NCBI GenBank assembly: GCA_036250195.1
Contig: JAVHZZ010000009.1
Coordinates: forward strand, 97,277,271-97,341,270
DNA: 64,000 nucleotides
From: Mixophyes australis
Lineage: Eukaryota > Chordata > Amphibia > Anura > Limnodynastidae
Direction of reading: 5' to 3'
Below, one piece after another: positions 36,781 through 48,341 of the stretch (position 1 is the first letter of the stretch; the number at the start of each line of letters is the position of its first letter). The position numbers and the translations under genes were made by a program. Under the pieces are notes generated by a model. It was not told the DNA's origin and did not search any database. It saw only the letters and a program-made list of their open reading frames with translations.

Positions 36781-37665
36781 TTCATTTGTCTGCGGAATGC
36801 TAAGCTTTGGCAATTTATTCTTGCTGACTGGTACATTGACCTTTCCATCCAGTATTGCTCCAAAAGGCTGGTTGTTATATCCATCTTCAATTTCTGTTGG
36901 TGGCTTCAATTCAGGTGAGTCATTGGGTACTTGGTCCTGACCATCCATTGGTCTCACATATGCAGTAGGCTTTTGTTGCATCATGCTAGTTTTACTGTGA
37001 AGTCCGGGGGGAAAGTTTTGAGATGAAAGACCATTAGCCGCCAGCAGAAGTGATGTAGATGGAAGCGGAGACACAGAGCCATGTATTAAAAATTCTAAAT
37101 CAACTGGTGACTTTGAATGGGTATTTTCTTTGTACGAATGTTCTCCACTTAATGCTTTTGTGTGATTATGTCTTCTTGAGTGAGAAGAGGACGTTGTGGG
37201 CACTGGTTCCTCAACACTCACACTTTTATGCTGGTCAATTTGGCAGTTGTAAAGGTCTTCATATCTAATTTGTGATAAATCATGTGACGAACTGTGTTTT
37301 GACCGGCTCGGTTGACTGCTGGCTTGACTTGACTGTGTACAAGTTGAGTTATGCCCACTATGCGGCCAATCTGTTCTTGGTTTTCTAGTCCCCTCATGCC
37401 CTAGAGTGGAAATTGGTCCGACGGCTGAGGGTGGTGGCATTGCGGAGGTTGAATGGCTACTACTTTGATGACACTGGGCCACTCTATTTCTTTGCTCTGG
37501 GAAAAAGTTCTGTTCATTTTTCTCAACTGGTGTTTGTGGGACAGAATTCTTTGGAATTCCTACGAGATGACTCTGGTTGGAGTGATTAGTTAGCAAGTCC
37601 TTCATTTCATCGTAGTTTCCAAGTGTGTTCTGGACACGGTTTGCAAGAGCATCTCCTTTATTTGT
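36781..37665 (-). CDS. AFF2: AFF2 (FMR2) coding exon 3, AF4/FMR2 family
   Basis: This is the large exon of AFF2, an AF4/FMR2-family nuclear scaffold that in vertebrates joins P-TEFb and ENL/AF9 in super-elongation-complex-like assemblies. Read on the minus strand it is one 295-codon frame bounded by an AG acceptor (genomic TATAG before ACAAAT at 37665) and a GTAAGT donor (36780-36775). Both ends fall between codons. It opens with TNKGDALANRVQNTLGNYDE and continues MKDLLTNHSNQSHLVGIPKN, the end of the N-terminal homology domain. A Ser/Pro/His-rich, probably disordered stretch follows, then NFPPGL, KPTAYVRPMDGQDQ near residue 240 and NKLPKLSIPQTNE at the end. From memory, NEQNFFPEQRNR and the LDGK/SKNKLPK tail fit AFF2 better than AFF1, AFF3 or AFF4. 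The frame runs eight codons into the intron before a stop, so the open frame there overstates the exon. AFF2 assignment is strong; a paralog is the only realistic alternative. Confidence 0.93.
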
Positions 37666-38310
37666 CTATATTGTATAAAAAGAAAATATGTGTGTAACTG
37701 TTTGTATTTCAAATCACTTTTGTATACAAATATAAGGAATCAATTAACATCAATTATCATGTTTTAAAGCTATCCTCCTAGATGGGACATCATATAGTCT
37801 TCTCAAACATGTATGAACTATTGCCTGCCTTGTTGAGTATGTGGAACCATATCCTGCAAACATAGTAATGAATAGAAGCTCAATAATCATTCATTTTACA
37901 AAATTAAATGAATGAAATGGAATAAAGAAACTAGTACATGTTAATGCTATGTTTTGATTTTTTTTTTCTATTAACATGCCCAGATTAAGGACTTAGAAAG
38001 AGATGTTGATTCAAATTTAGCCACATTAGCGTATCAGTGTGAAAGGCTTCCTGTTTTTCCTAGCAGTAAATACCTACTTTTCTGTTCCTCTTGCTCAGTC
38101 CCTGGCTGTGGTGACTTTTAAATTTGTATAATATAAAGAGAAGGTAAAAACAGGCAGTGATATCACTGAAAACTGCTTTGCATTAGCATTAAACTACATT
38201 TTCTAATCATTCACAGCTTAATACTGAGCACCTTGCAAATAGCTCTGCTTGTAATGCAGGTATCAGGCTAAAAACTTAACAAAGAATGGGCATTATAATA
38301 TACATTATCA

Positions 38311-38632
38311 CTAAAGATGAGCAACATTTTCAAAATGGTTCAAGAAAATATTCGCTATATTTGACAGCAAAATTCCACGCGTTTCGCTGGTGGAGTTTGG
38401 GCTCTAGTGTCACAGTTCTACCCAAACTGCACCAAAGAGTTGAATTAATTGACTGTTGCCATCTCAGCTCTATACATAACTATAAATTTAGCAAAATGCA
38501 AATTGCCAAATTTGGTGTGGAAAGGTGATGCCAAAGCAGAATTTGAAAATGAACTTCCTGGAAGTCAGCACCACTGCAAAAAAGCCAGTTCTGCAGCAAA
38601 CTTAATTAGCACGCAATTGCGCTCATCTCTAA
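38311..38632. mobile_element. TIR element in intron 2
   Basis: CTAAAGATGAGCAACATT at the left pairs with GCGCTCATCTCTAA at the right. The interior (AAATTCCACGCGTTTCGC and GCAAATTGCCAAATTT) has no coding homology. No certain target duplication. Confidence 0.55.
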
Positions 38633-39671
38633 CCATTAGCAAGCTTTAATACACTTAAACTTATTATTTTCCCTTGTTCTCAACAATACATCATATTAAC
38701 AAGACAAAAACATACATATTCCTCATCGTTTTAATAGCAAACATATTATTACATTACAGTTAATACACAGAAATGCCATCACACAGTTGTTTAATTAGAA
38801 TGATATTTTTAAGCACACATTTACTTATTATTGCGATTGCAGTTTGATGTAATTATATAATCTCAGAGGATCTACAAAACATTAAAATAGAGTCGTATTA
38901 ACAACTTACAGTTGAAAGAACAAGGGCAAGAAATCACTGTTACTTACTAACAGTCCCTAGGTTTTGTCATTTTTAGTGGCAGAAATTACATTTAGCTAAG
39001 CCAAGAATAAGCTCTTTGTTTATAAGCTGTCTCCTTCAACAGAGTTGCACAATGTACCATTTGGGAACCGGCCAAACATAGGCTCTCTCCTTTCAACCTC
39101 CACACTGAAAACAAGAGGATTCTATTGTGCTGAGGACATGGCAAGAGGACTTATGATGCACTTTTTAAACACTCGCATATTTGTTCTGTTCCCTCACACA
39201 CAGTTTAACTCATTATCACAAAGAAAAACAACCGTCAGTGAAGAATCATGCTGGTTTATTCTCTCTTAAGAGTTATGTTGAGCAAATATTTCAAGAGCAT
39301 TTTTGTAGTGGTTTACTATAGTAATGTGGTTATGGTAACAGTTTTATTTATTACTGTATTACCATCCTAAATTAAAGAGGACCTGTCACTCTGACATAAA
39401 GCCACGTTGGTGTCATTCAAACGTTAAATACAGTTGATTGCGTGCTAAAAACCGAAAAGAACTTTGTAATTACCTCGGAGTGAGAGGCCGTAATTCTTTT
39501 TATACTGCTAGAATGCTGTGCTATCCCTTTCATTTCTATAAGATGCTGCTTCTCTTAGGTAAGATATGCCAGCAATAAGGCAAGTAAAAATTAGGTTCTG
39601 CTGAACAAACAGAATGCAATCTAGGTAGTTTGTGTTATAAACTCTTGAAGCAAGTAATGTTAACTTATAGA

Positions 39672-39835
39672 GGGGAATTAAATTAGTTGCAAAGTGCCGC
39701 TGTAGCCTGGCACAATGTGCTCCCGTGTGCACTTCCAGTTAATACATTACTGAAATCTTCACTCCCGTTTGCTTGCATCGCAAAAATGAATGGTGCAAGG
39801 CTCCGGCTGCATTTTGCTATCAATTAAATTCCCCC
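39672..39835. mobile_element. Foldback MITE, GGGGAATTAAATT type
   Basis: GGGGAATTAAATTAGTTGCA and GCCGCTGTAGCCTGGCACAA on the left pair with CGGCTGCATTTTGC and ATCAATTAAATTCCCCC on the right. Confidence 0.75.
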
Positions 39836-39868
39836 ATAGCGTGCTATTATCACCATCACTGTGTACAC

Positions 39869-40060
39869 CAGGTTTCCCAAACCCAGTCCTCAGGGCTCCC
39901 TAACAGTGCAGGTTTTCCTTATCTCCTTGCTGGAGCACAGTTGTATTCATTACCGACTGACACATTGTAACAGATCCACAGGTGGTCCTAATTATGTCAC
40001 ATGTGATCCGGAAAACCTGCACTGTTGGGGAGCCCTGAGGACTGGGTTTGGGAAACCTTG
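39869..40060. mobile_element. hAT-like MITE, 192 bp
   Basis: Starts CAGGTTTCCCAAACCCAGTC and ends with the inverted GACTGGGTTTGGGAAACCTTG type. GTGTACAC and GTCTACAC flank it (39861-39868, 40061-40068; 7 of 8). Arms also share GTGCAGGTTTTCC and its complement. Confidence 0.88.
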
Positions 40061-40446
40061 GTCTACACCAACCTGAATATTCTGGGAATGAAAGAGTTAA
40101 AAATATGTGTCAAGTTAATAGAAACTACACCCTCAATGGCTGAAATATCACTTTCATAGGGCACTGGTAACACTGGTTAGAGGGAACACAGATCATTTAG
40201 AAGGAAAAAAACTAAAGAATAAATCTATTAGTAAGACACATTCAGCTTGCAGAATGTGTCTAATTGGCAGAACTGCAAAGCTACTATGTGTGGAAACCCA
40301 AAAGTTCCCAAAAAGCTCGTCCCTGCCTCCACCATAAAGGTTCCATACTATAGTGAACTCTGAATTAATCCACCAGTCCATTCAAATGTATCAGTAAAGC
40401 TAACTGGACAGCTACAAAGTGTCAAACTCTAGAGAAATGATACTTT

Positions 40447-40648
40447 GGGGGAAAATAAATTAGCCGCAAAGTGTCGTGACCACTCTGGAGACACTTTGTG
40501 GCGGATATTTTTACAGAAATATCTGCTCATCTATCCTTGTGCCCCATAGAGGTGCGAGGAAAAACGAGCGGATATAATTACCGTAGTAACAGTAAAAGTG
40601 CGCAGCCACGATGTTCTGAGGAACACTGCGTCTAATTGAATCTGCCCC
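40447..40648. mobile_element. Related GGGG(G)AA...TTAG foldback element
   Basis: Left GGGGGAAAATAAATTAGCCG and right GCGTCTAATTGAATCTGCCCC are inverted imperfect ends of the same style as 39672-39835. A further inverted piece (TTCAATTAGCTGCGCAT) follows at about 40660. Confidence 0.55.
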
Positions 40649-41087
40649 TTTGAGGCATGTTCAATTAGCTGCGCATATTTTCAGATGTTACGGTACCTCA
40701 ACATCGCAGATTTCTCTTCACACCCCTATGGGGATCTGTGATATATCACCACTGAGTGCCTTCGCGACCACTCCGCAGGCCCTCCACGGTTATTTGCATA
40801 TACCACTTATAGGGGAGGGAAGGAGAGAATTTATCGGAAATTGTAGGAGTGCAAAACATGGGAGCCCACCAGACCTACCATTTGGGGGGCAGTATGGTTT
40901 ATATCAATGCACGAAGTGTCAACACCTCACATATAAATTAATATCGGTGTACATTTATTGAAGCAGGTGTAGGAGAGCAAGGCAAAATCTGATGCAATCT
41001 AGGTGTGATATATTTATAATTGAAAATTCACCTTTTTTTTTTCTCCATTGCACAAGAACTGTCAAAATCTGGAAAGAAAAGGGGACA

Positions 41088-41263
41088 GGGGCTAGATTTA
41101 CTAAGCTGCGAGTTTGAAAAAGTGGGGATGTTACCTATAGCAACCAATCAGATTCTAGCTTTCATTTATTTAGCACTTTCTACAAAATGACAGCTAGAAT
41201 CTGATTGGTTGCTATAGGCAACATCCCCACTTTTTCAAACCCGCAGCTTAGTAAACTTAGCCC
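41088..41263. mobile_element. CCAATCAG foldback MITE, copy 5
   Basis: GGGGCTAGATTTACTAAGCTG mirrors CAGCTTAGTAAACTTAGCCC. Both arms keep AACCAATCAGATTCTAGC and GCTAGAATCTGATTGGTT. It lies about 200 bp downstream of exon 2 in intron 2. Confidence 0.93.
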
Positions 41264-41467
41264 TATGTGTCTAATTGTAGCTTTTTGCACAAATGTATGG
41301 AAAAGCTGAATTTATGCAACATTTCTAAGGCAAGACAAGTGTACAAAACGGTGCAATATTTTTATAATATTTGTATTATGTTTTTTTATTTATGTATTTT
41401 TCATAAAATTAACTCCATTGTATTTAGAAGTAATAAAAATCCAGCCTACCTTGTCATTCACGCTTAC

Positions 41468-41588
41468 CTTGTAGGGCTCCCCAAAAAGATTAAATCCTGA
41501 GGCAAACAGGTCTTCATCTTGCTGGACTTCTTGACTTCTCCGTTCCCATTCTTTTCTTTTGAGTGCATTTCGGTCTTGTTCATAATGA
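41468..41588 (-). CDS. AFF2: AFF2 (FMR2) coding exon 2
   Basis: This 121-nt minus-strand exon encodes one base of a split codon plus 40 codons, starting [20 protein letters not shown] and ending [15 protein letters not shown]. The acceptor is a good pyrimidine tract ending TTCATAG (AG at 41590-41589) and the donor is AAG|GTAAGC (41467 downward). The first base T completes a codon begun in exon 1, probably Cys as in human AFF2, so intron 1 is phase 2 and intron 2 is phase 0. Exon 3 continues in frame. The basic Arg/Glu/Gln-rich segment and the LFGEPYK motif belong to the N-terminal homology region. In AFF4 the matching stretch (about residues 32-67, across this exon junction) contacts cyclin T1 of P-TEFb. 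A frame read from an ATG near 41658 uses a different frame and intron sequence and is not the real product. Being too short to stand out as an open frame, the exon was found by reading the protein. Confidence 0.92.
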
Positions 41589-42154
41589 CTATGAAGACAA
41601 GAAACAAAGATGAAACATTATTTGTCTTGAAAAGTATATTATACCTGCAGAACGCCATTAGTAAATCACTTCCTCCATACTGAATGCCTAGACATCAACA
41701 CTACAGCACTTCAAACCTGATTATACCGGACACAGGTTTAATTATTCATGTATTGCCCCTGGCTAACACAAATGTCTGCAAAGGAAGCGCCAAATTAAAT
41801 AACGAGCGTATAGTGGCAAGGTGTACCACGGTTATTGTACACACATCGGTGGTATATCCGATCTTTGTGAATACATGTATCCAATTATGCTTGTTACATT
41901 TATTGGTGATCAAGGGCATAAGAAGCTTATAGAAAATAGTAATAATAATTTATATATGTTACAGAATGTATAACATCACTAATTGTATTGTAAGTGCATT
42001 ATAGATGCAGTGACATGCAGTTAATAGGTGCTTACATCTGCACGTCCACATGCATTTGGCCTCAACAAGATACATTCCTGATTAGCCACAGATGCAGCTG
42101 TAAATAAATACAGATTTAATGTATTTGTAAATGCATGTGGCCCATATGGTTTTT

Positions 42155-43078
42155 TTACATGAGTGGCACCCAGCGTTTAATTCACATCGACTGAGGGTGA
42201 TTGTTACGTATTGATAGGGATACTGATAATGTTGTTTCTTTATGTGTACACCTGGTCATGTACAATGTGTCTTAACACCCATTACCCCACTCGTATGTTT
42301 TGGACTATGGTGGTGAAGACAACAGTTGGTAAAGATTGGTTGCTTATTAACTCACCCCCTAATTTCATATTTATTACATTAATTTTAGGTGGTGACCTAT
42401 ATAAGCAACCATTTTATGGTACATAATACCGTATGGTGTCTGGGACACGCATGTATATGATATTTGTAATATAAAGGTAAAGGATTAATTATTGGAGGTT
42501 TTGTGTCTGACTTTGCAGCAATGTGCACTATATCAAACCCCCTACACGCACAGAACACGTTACTAGAGATCACTAATTGTGGGCACAGTACTTTATATAT
42601 TGCTTAGAGTAGCCCTCACAGTGTTGTGTGTAGCTCTATTCAGCACCATTATTTCTATGTGTTAAGTTGCCTACTCTACCACAATGTCCGGTAGACTCAC
42701 AAATTTGTAGAAATTCTCCCAGATTCCGGGAGAGTGCTGCAGATTCCTGAATGCTCCCCACTGCCCTGGTGCAGTGGAGGAGGGCGGGGCTAAAGACACA
42801 GTGAATTTATCCTGGCCCCGCCTCCTCCGTATTATGATGAAAATTGCTACATTGAGCAATGGGGGTGGGGCTTAATTACGCAATTCTAACTCTCGTCCCC
42901 AGGATCCCCCCTCCAAGATCTCCAGAAGTGGAGATTTCAAATGTTGGCAGGTATGGTTAAGACACATTGGACACGACCAGATTTACAAACAAAGAAACAG
43001 CATTATCAATAACCCAATCAACACTTAAGAATCCCTCTCAGCGGATGTGACTTAAGCGCTGGGTGCCACTTACATATA
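42155..43078. mobile_element. Element with ~120-bp inverted arms, GC-rich repeat nested inside
   Basis: The left arm (GAGTGGCACCCAGCG to GTGTCTTAAC, 42155-42276) matches the complement of the right arm (42957-43078) along its length, including TGATAATG, GTTTCTTT and CACATC blocks. The interior (42277-42689) is AT-rich with a small Trp/Ile-rich frame but no recognisable transposase. The right arm is abutted by the GC-rich family copy at 42690-42955. Confidence 0.7.
42690..42955. mobile_element. GC-rich TTGGCAAGTATG family, copy 5
   Basis: Contains CCGGGAGAGTGCTGCAG, GAGGGCGGGGCTAAAGAC, GGGGGTGGGGCTTAATTACG and ends AAATGTTGGCAGGTATGG. It sits inside the inverted-arm element above. Confidence 0.65.
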
Positions 43079-44247
43079 TATGGTTTCTTTTGGGAAATTG
43101 GACACCCACATATCTAAGCAACTTCATATCCCAATTAGAGTTCTGAGTTCTGACACACAACAATAATTGTTCATATGTTTTTTTTACTGTGTTTTAACAT
43201 GCTATAACATACTCATTGCACATGAGCGTTGTGTCTATATAGAGCAACATGGTCTCGCTGAGGCATACCTTCGGCAAAAGGTTTTATTGTACACAATAGG
43301 CCCGAGGCAGGAGCCTGATAAACGATCCGGTTATAGTTAGGGGTACCTAAAACACTGAATGAGTGACATGATTTCTCTCACAGAGCGACAATGTCACCCA
43401 CATGGAGTGCCAGCCTCTTACATGTAGCAGCTACTCCTGCATGACAGTGTTACACTAGGAGAGAGGCACTTACAGCCAAGCATTACACTGCTTGTCTAAA
43501 GAGTCAAGGATGCCGCCCTCACCTTTGACTGCCAAGATAAGAGGCAGCAGGGGTGCTGCTTTCAAGTGTGTGTGTTGCAGACTTATATGTGTTATATCAG
43601 GGTTCTGGGGGATTTGTCCTGTGTGTGTTCCTGTATGGATAACCCCGCCCTTGCAAATATGAACCTATAAATTGATGGAGCAACATCCACTTCTGCTTTT
43701 CAGACTTATTACGGTAAGTTTTTATTTTTTGCTTCGTCCCAAAATCAAGGGTTTGGAGACTACCCTCTAGAATCCCACTGCTTGCACCCATGAGTAAATT
43801 TTGTCAGAAACATTAGGTGAAATCGTGTTGCTAATTTAAATTTTCCTCCAAACGCTAAGAGGGAAGAAGCAGCTCAGATAAACATCAATGATTAACTGGG
43901 GGGACCTTTAAGTTAAATTAAATGCTATGTGTAAAGATGGCATATATCCCCTTAAATACCCTGAAAAGATACAAACATAAAACTACTACTAGAATCAGAG
44001 GCTACACGATATACAGAAGAAATTACAATTCTAAATACCATATTCAATTCAAGTCCAGACAATCAGATGCCATTTATCCCTGATTCAAAGTACTTCCTGA
44101 ACCTGACAAACCATCATGTTTATTTAATTCTTGACAAGCAAAGAAATACACTGGTGGAGATTTTGCCTGAATAATACGAATTACAGATGTTGGTGTGGGT
44201 GTGCATGTAAAGTCATGAACCAGAATGGTATCACACAAATAATATAA
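43079..44247. other. Intron stretch, no gene recognised
   Basis: Moderate GC at 43260-43640 without recognised repeat ends. The rest is AT-rich. Unassigned. Confidence 0.35.
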
Positions 44248-44439
44248 TATATATATATTTATTTATATAGCACCACCGATTCCGCAGCGCTGTATAGAGA
44301 ACTCACTCACATCAGTCCCTGCCCCATTGACACAGACTAGGGTGCATTTGCTACTAGCCAAATAACCCACCAGTATGTTTTCGGAGTGTGGGAGGAAACC
44401 GAAGCACCCGGAGGAAACTCACGCAAACACGGGGAGAAC

Positions 44440-44441
<2 letters not shown>
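44248..44441 (-). mobile_element. tRNA-derived SINE, 3' part
   Basis: On the minus strand GTTCTCCCCGTGTTTGCG begins the surviving part, followed by the GGTGCTTCGGTTTCCTCCC core, and GCTGCGGAATCGGTGGTGCT with a TATATAAATAAAT tail. The 5' portion is replaced by the adjoining TA tract. Confidence 0.8.

Positions 44442-44530
<89 letters not shown>
44442..44530. repeat. (TA)n microsatellite
   Basis: About 88 bp of pure TA between the SINE and the Helitron-like element. It yields a spurious Tyr-Ile frame. Confidence 0.97.
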
Positions 44531-44531
<1 letters not shown>

Positions 44532-45354
44532 ATCTATAATATAAATGTCTATTGGCGTGTGTTAGTCTGTCTGTGGAAAAAATAAAACCAAGCTGCAGCG
44601 CCACCTGCTGGGAGGAATTATACACTGACCTACTAAATTCTTAGTGTGTGTGGAAAAAAAAATTCAGAAAGGGCTGAAATTTGGTATACTAAGATGTTTT
44701 TAATTTGTTAATTTAATTTGTTAATTGTTAACAGTGTTTATAAAGATTTAAAAAAAAAATATATATTTCTTGAAGGAGAAGTGACAGTTGGGAGTGGTTG
44801 GTGGTTGCCGGGGGTGACAGTGGGGAGTGGTTGCCGGGGGTGACAGTTGGGAGTGGTTGGTGGTTGCCGGGGGTGACAGTTGGGAGTGGTTGGTGGTTGC
44901 CGGGGGTGACAGTTGGGAGTGGCTGGTGGTTGCCGGGGGTGACAGTTGGGAGTGGTTGGTGGTTGCCGGGGGTGACAGAGCGAGAGGAGTGTGATACTCA
45001 GGACCGCTTAGAGAGATCCCTGTGTCTGGATAGACATCTGGATAGATGTGGCGATAAAGATGAAGGATGAGGTGATGGAGAAAAATGATGAGGTGGTGAC
45101 ATGTGGACAAAAGATGTTGCTAATTTAATTTGTTAATTGTTAAAAGTGTTTATAAAGATTTTAAAAAAATATATATATATTTCTTGAAGGAGAAGTGACA
45201 GTTGGGAGTGGTTGGTGGTTGCCGGGGGTGACAGTGGGGAGTGGTTGGTGGTTGAGGCCTGGGCTATGGCCCAAATGCATGACAAGAACCTTTTTAACAC
45301 CTTAAGTAGCTTGATTTGACTAGAATGCATGAGTATCATGCACGGGTTAACTTG
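44530..45354 (+). mobile_element. Helitron-like non-autonomous element
   Basis: Starts near TCTATAATATAAATGTCTAT and contains GTGTGTTAGTCTGTCTGTG and a GGGCTGAAATTTGGTATACT segment. Close to the 3' end GCATGA-GTA-TCATGC (45327-45341) can form a 6-bp-stem hairpin, followed by ACGGGTTAACTTG. A subterminal hairpin just before a short terminus and no inverted repeats fit a Helitron. The expected CTRR end is not exact (CTTG here). An internal ~410-bp segment is duplicated (AATTTGTTAATTGTTAA at about 44713 and 45126). No Rep/helicase coding. Confidence 0.55.
44782..44980. repeat. 33-bp minisatellite inside the Helitron-like element
   Basis: Units read TTGGGAGTGGTTGGTGGTTG followed by CCGGGGGTGACAG, with one shortened unit. 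About 6 copies here and two more at 45195-45255. The 33-bp period keeps frames open on both strands; the translated repeats are not a real protein. Confidence 0.95.
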
Positions 45355-45372
45355 TATATATATATATATTTA

Positions 45373-45425
45373 TCTCTCAATTGTAAAGCGCTGCGGAATA
45401 TGTTGGCGCTATATAAATAAATGAT
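45373..45425 (+). mobile_element. Isolated L2/SINE 3' tail
   Basis: CAATTGTAAAGCGCTGCGGA and TGTTGGCGCTATATAAATAA then ATGATGAT. It matches the tail of the LINE at 21973-22697; no body precedes it. Confidence 0.75.
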
Positions 45426-45840
<415 letters not shown>

Positions 45841-46378
45841 ACAAGCACGTGTATATATACGTACACACAGTATATACTCACTGAGGCGACGTGCTCTATT
45901 ATCATCTATATTGTCTGAGGTTTTAGTTTGTGTTCTTACTACACAATTTTACAAAGAACAGTTAATACTCATATCTTAAGCGATAATAAATTTAATCTCT
46001 ATAGAGAAGATAACCAGTGTGGAAAACCAGACTATTCCCTTCCAACTCAGCATGGTGTGCTCCTGAAATCTTCACATGGAGAGATATAATGAGGAATGAA
46101 CTGCTCATTGCTGAATCTTTAACTGTGTATAAAGTCACTGATTTCTGACTGAAACCACAATTACTAATTTGAAGCACTAGCTAATTAAAACCACAGCTAT
46201 GTATTTAGCCTCTTGTTATACCTACTGCAGTTTATAATTATGAGGACCTCTTTATCTACTCAATTAAAGTTCTTATGATTCAGAAAACCTGTATTTGATC
46301 CTGTAAACCATACCGAGCAGAGGGAATTAATGTAATGTAACATTTAATGGCTTATGTGCTTCTGCATCTTAACTGTAA
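45841..46378. other. Intron stretch, no gene recognised
   Basis: AT-rich, unassigned. Confidence 0.4.
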
Positions 46379-46786
46379 AGCTCAGTACACACCTATGCAA
46401 TTATCATGCAGATCACAGAAATAAACAACTTTTTGGTCATATATTACAAGAGTGTGTACGCTCCCACTATCATGTCTTATTGAACCAAAAAACATTGCAT
46501 CGTTCGATTTGGTTTTCTATTTTTCCTAAAAATCAAGAACAACGATGGAACGATGTTGCGCAAACGCGGAAGTGTGTATGCACTCATGCCCAGCAGTGTA
46601 GGCAGATACCTGTAGAGTGTGTATAGAGTCACAATCTTTTCATCAGATGGCTATGAGAGATTCAATCTCAGATAATCGTATAGGTGTGTAGGCATGAATC
46701 AGCATGCTCATCGGGACTTTCAATTGTTTGTGAAATTGTTATAGAAATTGCATCTGAAGTATGATTGCATGGGTGTGTACCAGGCC
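46379..46786. mobile_element. Harbinger-like element
   Basis: Left AGCTCAGTACACACCTATGC and right GCATGGGTGTGTACCAGGCCT are imperfect inverted ends with TAA and TTA next to them. The CAGTACACACC/GGTGTGTACC motif is the same style as 6645-7005. Several internal GTGTGTATG pieces. No transposase. Confidence 0.6.
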
Positions 46787-48341
46787 TTACTGGTTTATGT
46801 TGTGTGCATGTGTACTTGTGCAATGTCACATACACTGTACAATTCTAACATTTTATTTGTCATACCCACTGTTGTCAAAATACATACATTTACTAGCACT
46901 GTTAACGCTAATACAATACACATAAACAAGGGTGTTATAGTAACCGCTGTTTCCAATGTCACCATACCCACTGTGCTTGTAATTGCATTGGGAAGTTTTG
47001 CCTTGGCATTGTGGTGAGACATTTTTTTGTAAACTGGTTCCATGTGTGCATTCAACACAAGTTGGATGCAAGTACAGGTGCTCGTTCACCCCTTCTTGTC
47101 AAATGTGGTGTCACTGGCATTTGAACTAATGGTTATCGAGCTAAAGACATCCCTCCCAACATTTGAGTATCCAGCATAAGGACAGGGGCGTGGCCACATC
47201 CCAATGGGGGGGTGGCCAACACCCGGGGCGTGCCTAGAGCTATTGAAGTGCTAGGCTGCTCCGTTCTCTCCTCCCCACCCCTAAAAAACCTATTCATTGC
47301 TGTGAGCACCAGCAAATGAGACATACCTCCCAAATTTCAGACCTGTGGAACAGAGCTCTCAGATCGGGACTGTTCCACCTCACTATGTACAGTTAGGAGG
47401 TATGTAAAGACCTGGTTATTCACTAGCCTGTCATTCAAAAGAGTCTTAATTAACAACCGTCTATCCATGAACCGGTCCATTCCAAAACTTATTCTACTTT
47501 CTCATATTATCTTTTTGCCTGCACAGTCGTAAAACATACCACACCCAAATTATCTCATGTAAGCATGTATCTTAAATTGATAACAGGGTTTCTTTTCAAC
47601 TAGTATTTTAATTAAGTTGAATGCTACTTACTAAAATATGTGTGAACAAGCTGCTGGGCAGAGGGGGCATGTGTGATGTGAGTAATGCATTTTTCTGTAG
47701 GAATTTTTACTAGACACGCCCCCAATGATGCACAGCCACGCCCCCAATTGCATGACCAATCCTGCGGCGACGCAAATTTTTTTTACCATAGTCGACTATA
47801 AGAGGGGTCACATGAAGTTGCTGTACCAGGGACCTGAATTCCTCTTGGCAGCCCTGTATATAATATATATATATATAGCTTGGTGGAATTATATGATGGG
47901 TCACCCGGTGTCCATTGTCATTGTATAATTTATTCAGAGTTACAGCAGTGTTACCAAACAATCATTTATGAATTAACATACTCTTGTTAGTCAAAACATT
48001 TCATTTATAGATTTGTTTTATTTTTAAAATATTTTTAGAACAATATTTGCTTATGAAGAAAAAATACAAAAACATTTGCAGAAAATCTAAACCAGGCTTT
48101 GACTGTTTTATTTATCTCCCCTGAATAAATGCTACATTTCATTTTATTATATGTTTCCACAAAACATAGAAAAATTAGACTCAGTTTCCCTAAAAGACAG
48201 CCACGGGCACAGACAGCCCCTCTTTAAGTTCAAGCTGCTTCTAGTAAAGCTGCATCACATCCAACAGTTAATTCAAATGTTATCCTGATACGTAAAACAC
48301 ACATTCTCAATGTTGTACAATATCATCAAGATTCACACTCA
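46787..48341. other. Intron stretch with element scraps
   Basis: No gene recognised. 47150-47402 runs from CCCTCCCAACATTTGAGTAT to GTTAGGAGGTATG with GGGGCGTGGCC blocks, a degraded GC-rich element. 47655-47854 holds GACACGCCCCCAATGATGC and ends CTCTTGGCAGCCCTG, the right end of a hAT-like family resembling 9293-9637. Confidence 0.45.

Larger units (their letters stand above)
37666..41467 (-). other. AFF2: AFF2 intron 2 (complete)
   Basis: This 3.8-kb intron lies between exons 2 and 3, with GT at the 41467 end and AG at the 37666 end. It holds foldback or hAT-like elements at 38311-38632, 39672-39835, 39869-40060, 40447-40648 and 41088-41263, separated by AT-rich sequence. 37666-38310 and 38633-39671 show no gene; 39370-39410 contains a GAGGACCTGTCACTCTGACA stretch that looks like another element end. 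Confidence 0.85.

Noticed and set aside
44748..45110. Repeat proteins PPATTNHSQLS and WWLPGVTVGSG
   Set aside because: Both strands of the 33-bp minisatellite in the Helitron-like element; no independent evidence of coding.
46795..47058. Hydrophobic 87-codon minus-strand frame
   Set aside because: Low-complexity Val/Thr/Ile composition, overlapping frames on the other strand, no family recognised and no splice or transcript evidence.
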